A DNA stretch of 15,071 bases from CAZPXF01 sp964590945 (lineage in GTDB: Bacteria; Bacillota; Clostridia; Lachnospirales; Lachnospiraceae): assembly GCA_964590945.1 (NCBI GenBank), contig CAZPXF010000051.1, forward strand, positions 1 to 15,071, read 5' to 3'. The number at the start of each line of letters is the position of its first letter. Position 1 is the stretch's first letter. Positions 13,298 to 15,071 of the stretch are shown here, piece after piece. A model generated the notes under the pieces. That model saw only the letters and a list, made by a program, of their open reading frames with translations. It did no database searches and was not told the DNA's origin. The translations under genes and the position numbers were made by a program.

Positions 13298-14688
13298 TGC
13301 ACTCCTTCTCTTGTATCCTTTAAAATAATACCCTTTTTAAGAAGCTCGTCACGAATCTCGTCCGCCCTTGCAAAGTCCTTAGCCTTCCTTGCAGCCTGTC
13401 GCTCCTCGATCAGCGCCTCGATCTCCTCCGGAAGAATTTCCTCTTCCTTTTCAACGATGATTCCAAGAACGTCCGTCAGCTTCACAAGCAGATCATAAAG
13501 CGTCTGCAGATACTCTCTGGAGCTTGATCCGTCCGCGGTCGTATTTGCAAATTTTACAAGATCGAAAACCGCTGCGATCGCATCTGCCGTATTAAAATCG
13601 TCCTCCATGGAGCGTTCATAATCGGCAACATATTCTTTTGTCTTCTCAAGATTCTCCTTCTCCGCATCCGTCAAACTCTCCGTTTTCGCCGCGCCAAGAA
13701 GATGCTTGAGATTTTCAGCCGCCGTCACAATTCTCTCAAGGCCGTTTGCCGACGCCTGCATCAGTTCAGCGCTGAAATTCAGCGGGCTTCTGTAATGTGC
13801 GCTCAGCATGAAGAACCGAAGAACCTGAAGATCATACTGCTCGCTGATCTCACGTACCGTAAAGAAATTGCCAAGGGATTTACTCATTTTCCTGTTGTCT
13901 ATATTCAGGAATGCATTGTGCATCCAGTATCTGGAGAATTCCTTGCCGTTAGCCGCCTCACTCTGCGCGATCTCATTTTCATGATGCGGGAAAATAAGAT
14001 CTTCTCCGCCGGCGTGGATATCGATCTGCTCGCCAAGATATTTTTTGGACATAACAGAACACTCAATATGCCATCCCGGACGCCCCTCGCCCCATGGTGA
14101 CTCCCATGCAGGCTCGCCTTCCTTTTTCGGCTTCCAGAGAACAAAATCCAACGGATCCTCTTTCTCATCCTCACCGGAAACAAGAAGCGAACGAAATCCC
14201 GACTGCAGATCGTCCAGATTCTTGTGGGACAGCTTCCCATAATCCTTAAACCTTCTTGTCCTGAAATACACAGTTCCATTCTTTGGATATGCATACTCCT
14301 TATCGATCAGAGTCTGGATCATCTCTATCATTCCGCCGATCTCCTGCGTCGCCAGCGGATGTGTAGTCGCTGGCTTGATGTTCATTCCCTCCATATCCTT
14401 CTTGCACTCTGCAATGTAGCGCGTGGACACTTCGTCTGCAGAAATACCTTCCTCGATTGCTTTCCTGATGATCTTGTCATCGACATCTGTAAAATTAGAT
14501 ACGAAATTCACATCATAGCCTTTGTACTCAAAATATCTGCGAACCGTGTCAAATACGATCATTGGCCTCGCATTTCCAATATGGATATAATTGTATACGG
14601 TCGGGCCGCACACGTACATTTTCACCTTGCCCTCCTCCAAAGGGACAAATTCTTCTTTGCGCTGTGATAATGTGTTGTAAATTTTCAT
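13282..14688 (-). CDS. cysS: Cysteinyl-tRNA synthetase
   Basis: Charges tRNA-Cys with cysteine; class I synthetase. The 468-residue protein has normal length. MKIYNTLSQRKEEFVP starts it, then YVCGPTVYNYIHIGNARP (25-42) with zinc ligand C27 and the HIGN form of the HIGH signature at 36-39. WHIECSVM (206-213) contains C210, and HHENEIAQSEA (235-245) contains H235 and E239, completing the zinc site that discriminates cysteine. KMSKS is at 267-271. The helical anticodon-binding C-terminus ends DTREGVQWKKA. The frame is open upstream for 27 more codons, but these enter the T-box leader; the ATG at 14688 preceded by AAAGGAG is the real start. First gene after the T-box. Confidence 0.97.
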   Translation of the reverse strand: MKIYNTLSQRKEEFVPLEEGKVKMYVCGPTVYNYIHIGNARPMIVFDTVRRYFEYKGYDVNFVSNFTDVDDKIIRKAIEEGISADEVSTRYIAECKKDMEGMNIKPATTHPLATQEIGGMIEMIQTLIDKEYAYPKNGTVYFRTRRFKDYGKLSHKNLDDLQSGFRSLLVSGEDEKEDPLDFVLWKPKKEGEPAWESPWGEGRPGWHIECSVMSKKYLGEQIDIHAGGEDLIFPHHENEIAQSEAANGKEFSRYWMHNAFLNIDNRKMSKSLGNFFTVREISEQYDLQVLRFFMLSAHYRSPLNFSAELMQASANGLERIVTAAENLKHLLGAAKTESLTDAEKENLEKTKEYVADYERSMEDDFNTADAIAAVFDLVKFANTTADGSSSREYLQTLYDLLVKLTDVLGIIVEKEEEILPEEIEALIEERQAARKAKDFARADEIRDELLKKGIILKDTREGVQWKKA

Positions 14689-14740
14689 GCCTCTTCTGCT
14701 CCTTTCCCTTCTTTTTACCCAGAGTCCGGCGGCTCCGAAT

Positions 14741-14789
14741 AATATAAAACGCGAATCCTTCAGCTCCAATCAGAGACGAAAAATCCGCG
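14741..14789 (-). terminator. T-box terminator hairpin before cysS
   Basis: On the minus strand CGCGGATTTTTCG (14789-14777) pairs with TGAAGGATTCGCG (14762-14750) over 13 bp with four G-T wobbles. Three further pairs (CTC/GAG) close the loop, and TTTTATATT follows. The 5' arm shares the CCGCGG end of the T-box sequence, so antiterminator and terminator are mutually exclusive. Confidence 0.9.
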
Positions 14790-15003
14790 GTTCCACTCTT
14801 ATTAAGGGATTACTCCCTCCACTCCTGCACAGATAACGGCTGTGTATTCCGTGTCCGCCTACTTGATCCCGCTTCCACATTGCCGTCCGGAATTTCGGCA
14901 GACCAGCTCCCGGGGGCACTTCGCTTATCCTTCCTTCAAAAACGCTTCCAGCCATTGGCGTTCTCTCTCTGGGGATTCCGGATAAGATACTCTTCCCGTT
15001 CAT
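14741..15003 (-). ncRNA. T-box riboswitch (leader RNA), cysteine-specific
   Basis: Senses uncharged tRNA-Cys and allows read-through into cysS. Seen on the minus strand: Stem I with CTTATCC (14986-14980) pairing perfectly with GGATAAG (14930-14924), and below it CGGG (14998-14995) pairing with CCCG (14914-14911). Between them is an internal loop whose 3' side is CGAAGUGC, so the specifier is UGC at 14918-14916, a Cys codon matching the gene downstream. Also present are the AGAGAG box (about 14972-14963), the distal GGCTGGAAGCG element (14953-14943), and the T-box AGAGTGGAACCGCGG (14799-14785), followed by the terminator. A 77-codon open frame across this RNA is not a gene. Confidence 0.93.
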
Positions 15004-15041
15004 TGCTTTTAAAATATGAAGATCCTGTATTTACCTTTTAT

Positions 15042-15070
15042 ATCTTATTCAAAATGAAGGGTTTTGTCAA
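15042..15070 (-). promoter_or_regulatory. Sigma-A promoter of the cysS operon
   Basis: Minus strand TTGACA (15065-15070), 17-bp spacer, TAAGAT (15042-15047). A perfect -35 and a near-consensus -10 at ideal spacing place the start near 15035, about 30-40 nt before T-box Stem I. Confidence 0.85.
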
Positions 15071-15071
15071 C

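Noticed and set aside
14689..14769. 27-residue N-terminal extension of CysS
   Set aside because: It reads through the T-box terminator hairpin and untranslated leader; MKIYNTL with AAAGGAG upstream matches the family start.
14770..15003. 77-codon minus-strand open frame upstream of cysS
   Set aside because: It coincides with T-box Stem I, specifier, T-box sequence and terminator; the RNA structure explains the sequence better than a peptide.
1..15071. CRISPR arrays, insertion sequences, tRNA or rRNA genes
   Set aside because: No regularly spaced repeats, transposase frames, terminal inverted repeats or tRNA/rRNA signatures were seen.

Overview
The window looks like chromosomal DNA of a moderate-GC, spore-forming anaerobic Firmicute, most probably Lachnospiraceae/Clostridia. 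The reasons are a sigma-H (SigH) sporulation factor in the classic cysS-mrnC-rlmB-sigH neighbourhood, an FMN-type FabK instead of FabI, a cysteine T-box leader, strong AGGAGG-type ribosome sites throughout, and a NifU-like/GGGtGRT gene pair that I associate with gut anaerobes. All genes lie on the minus strand, so transcription runs from the right end (15071) to the left. Naming a species would be a guess.

Right part (15071-11488): a strong sigma-A promoter drives a roughly 290-nt T-box leader whose specifier reads UGC (Cys). Then come cysS (cysteinyl-tRNA synthetase), mrnC (Mini-RNase III), rlmB (23S rRNA methyltransferase) and sigH. The four genes overlap end to start and no terminator is visible between them, so cysteine-tRNA charging could influence the whole operon including sigH.

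Middle (11487-9577): a two-gene unit with its own promoter, an operator-like palindrome over the -10 box and a small 5' hairpin. It encodes a NifU/IscU-like scaffold protein and a 336-residue protein carrying the GGGTGRT motif, whose function I do not know. The pair has a clear terminator and codon use suggesting high expression. This is the best candidate for an undescribed system here.

Left-centre (9562-1373): a complete type II fatty-acid elongation operon in the order acpP-fabK-fabD-fabG-fabF-accB-fabZ-accC-accDA. Gene junctions are very tight (overlaps of 1-25 nt or gaps of 5-16 nt). A sigma-A promoter precedes acpP and a strong hairpin terminator follows accDA. AccD and AccA are fused into one 564-residue protein. 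The operon supplies malonyl-CoA (AccB/C/DA), converts it to malonyl-ACP (FabD on AcpP) and runs the cycle of condensation, ketoreduction, dehydration and enoyl reduction (FabF, FabG, FabZ, FabK). The initiating condensing enzyme FabH and a FabT/FapR-type regulator are not in the window.

Left end (1227-1): dut (dUTPase) followed by an AlkD-type DNA alkylation repair gene that runs off the window edge. They form a probable two-gene nucleotide/DNA-maintenance unit, with an inverted repeat upstream of dut. I see no mobile elements, CRISPR arrays, tRNA or rRNA genes.
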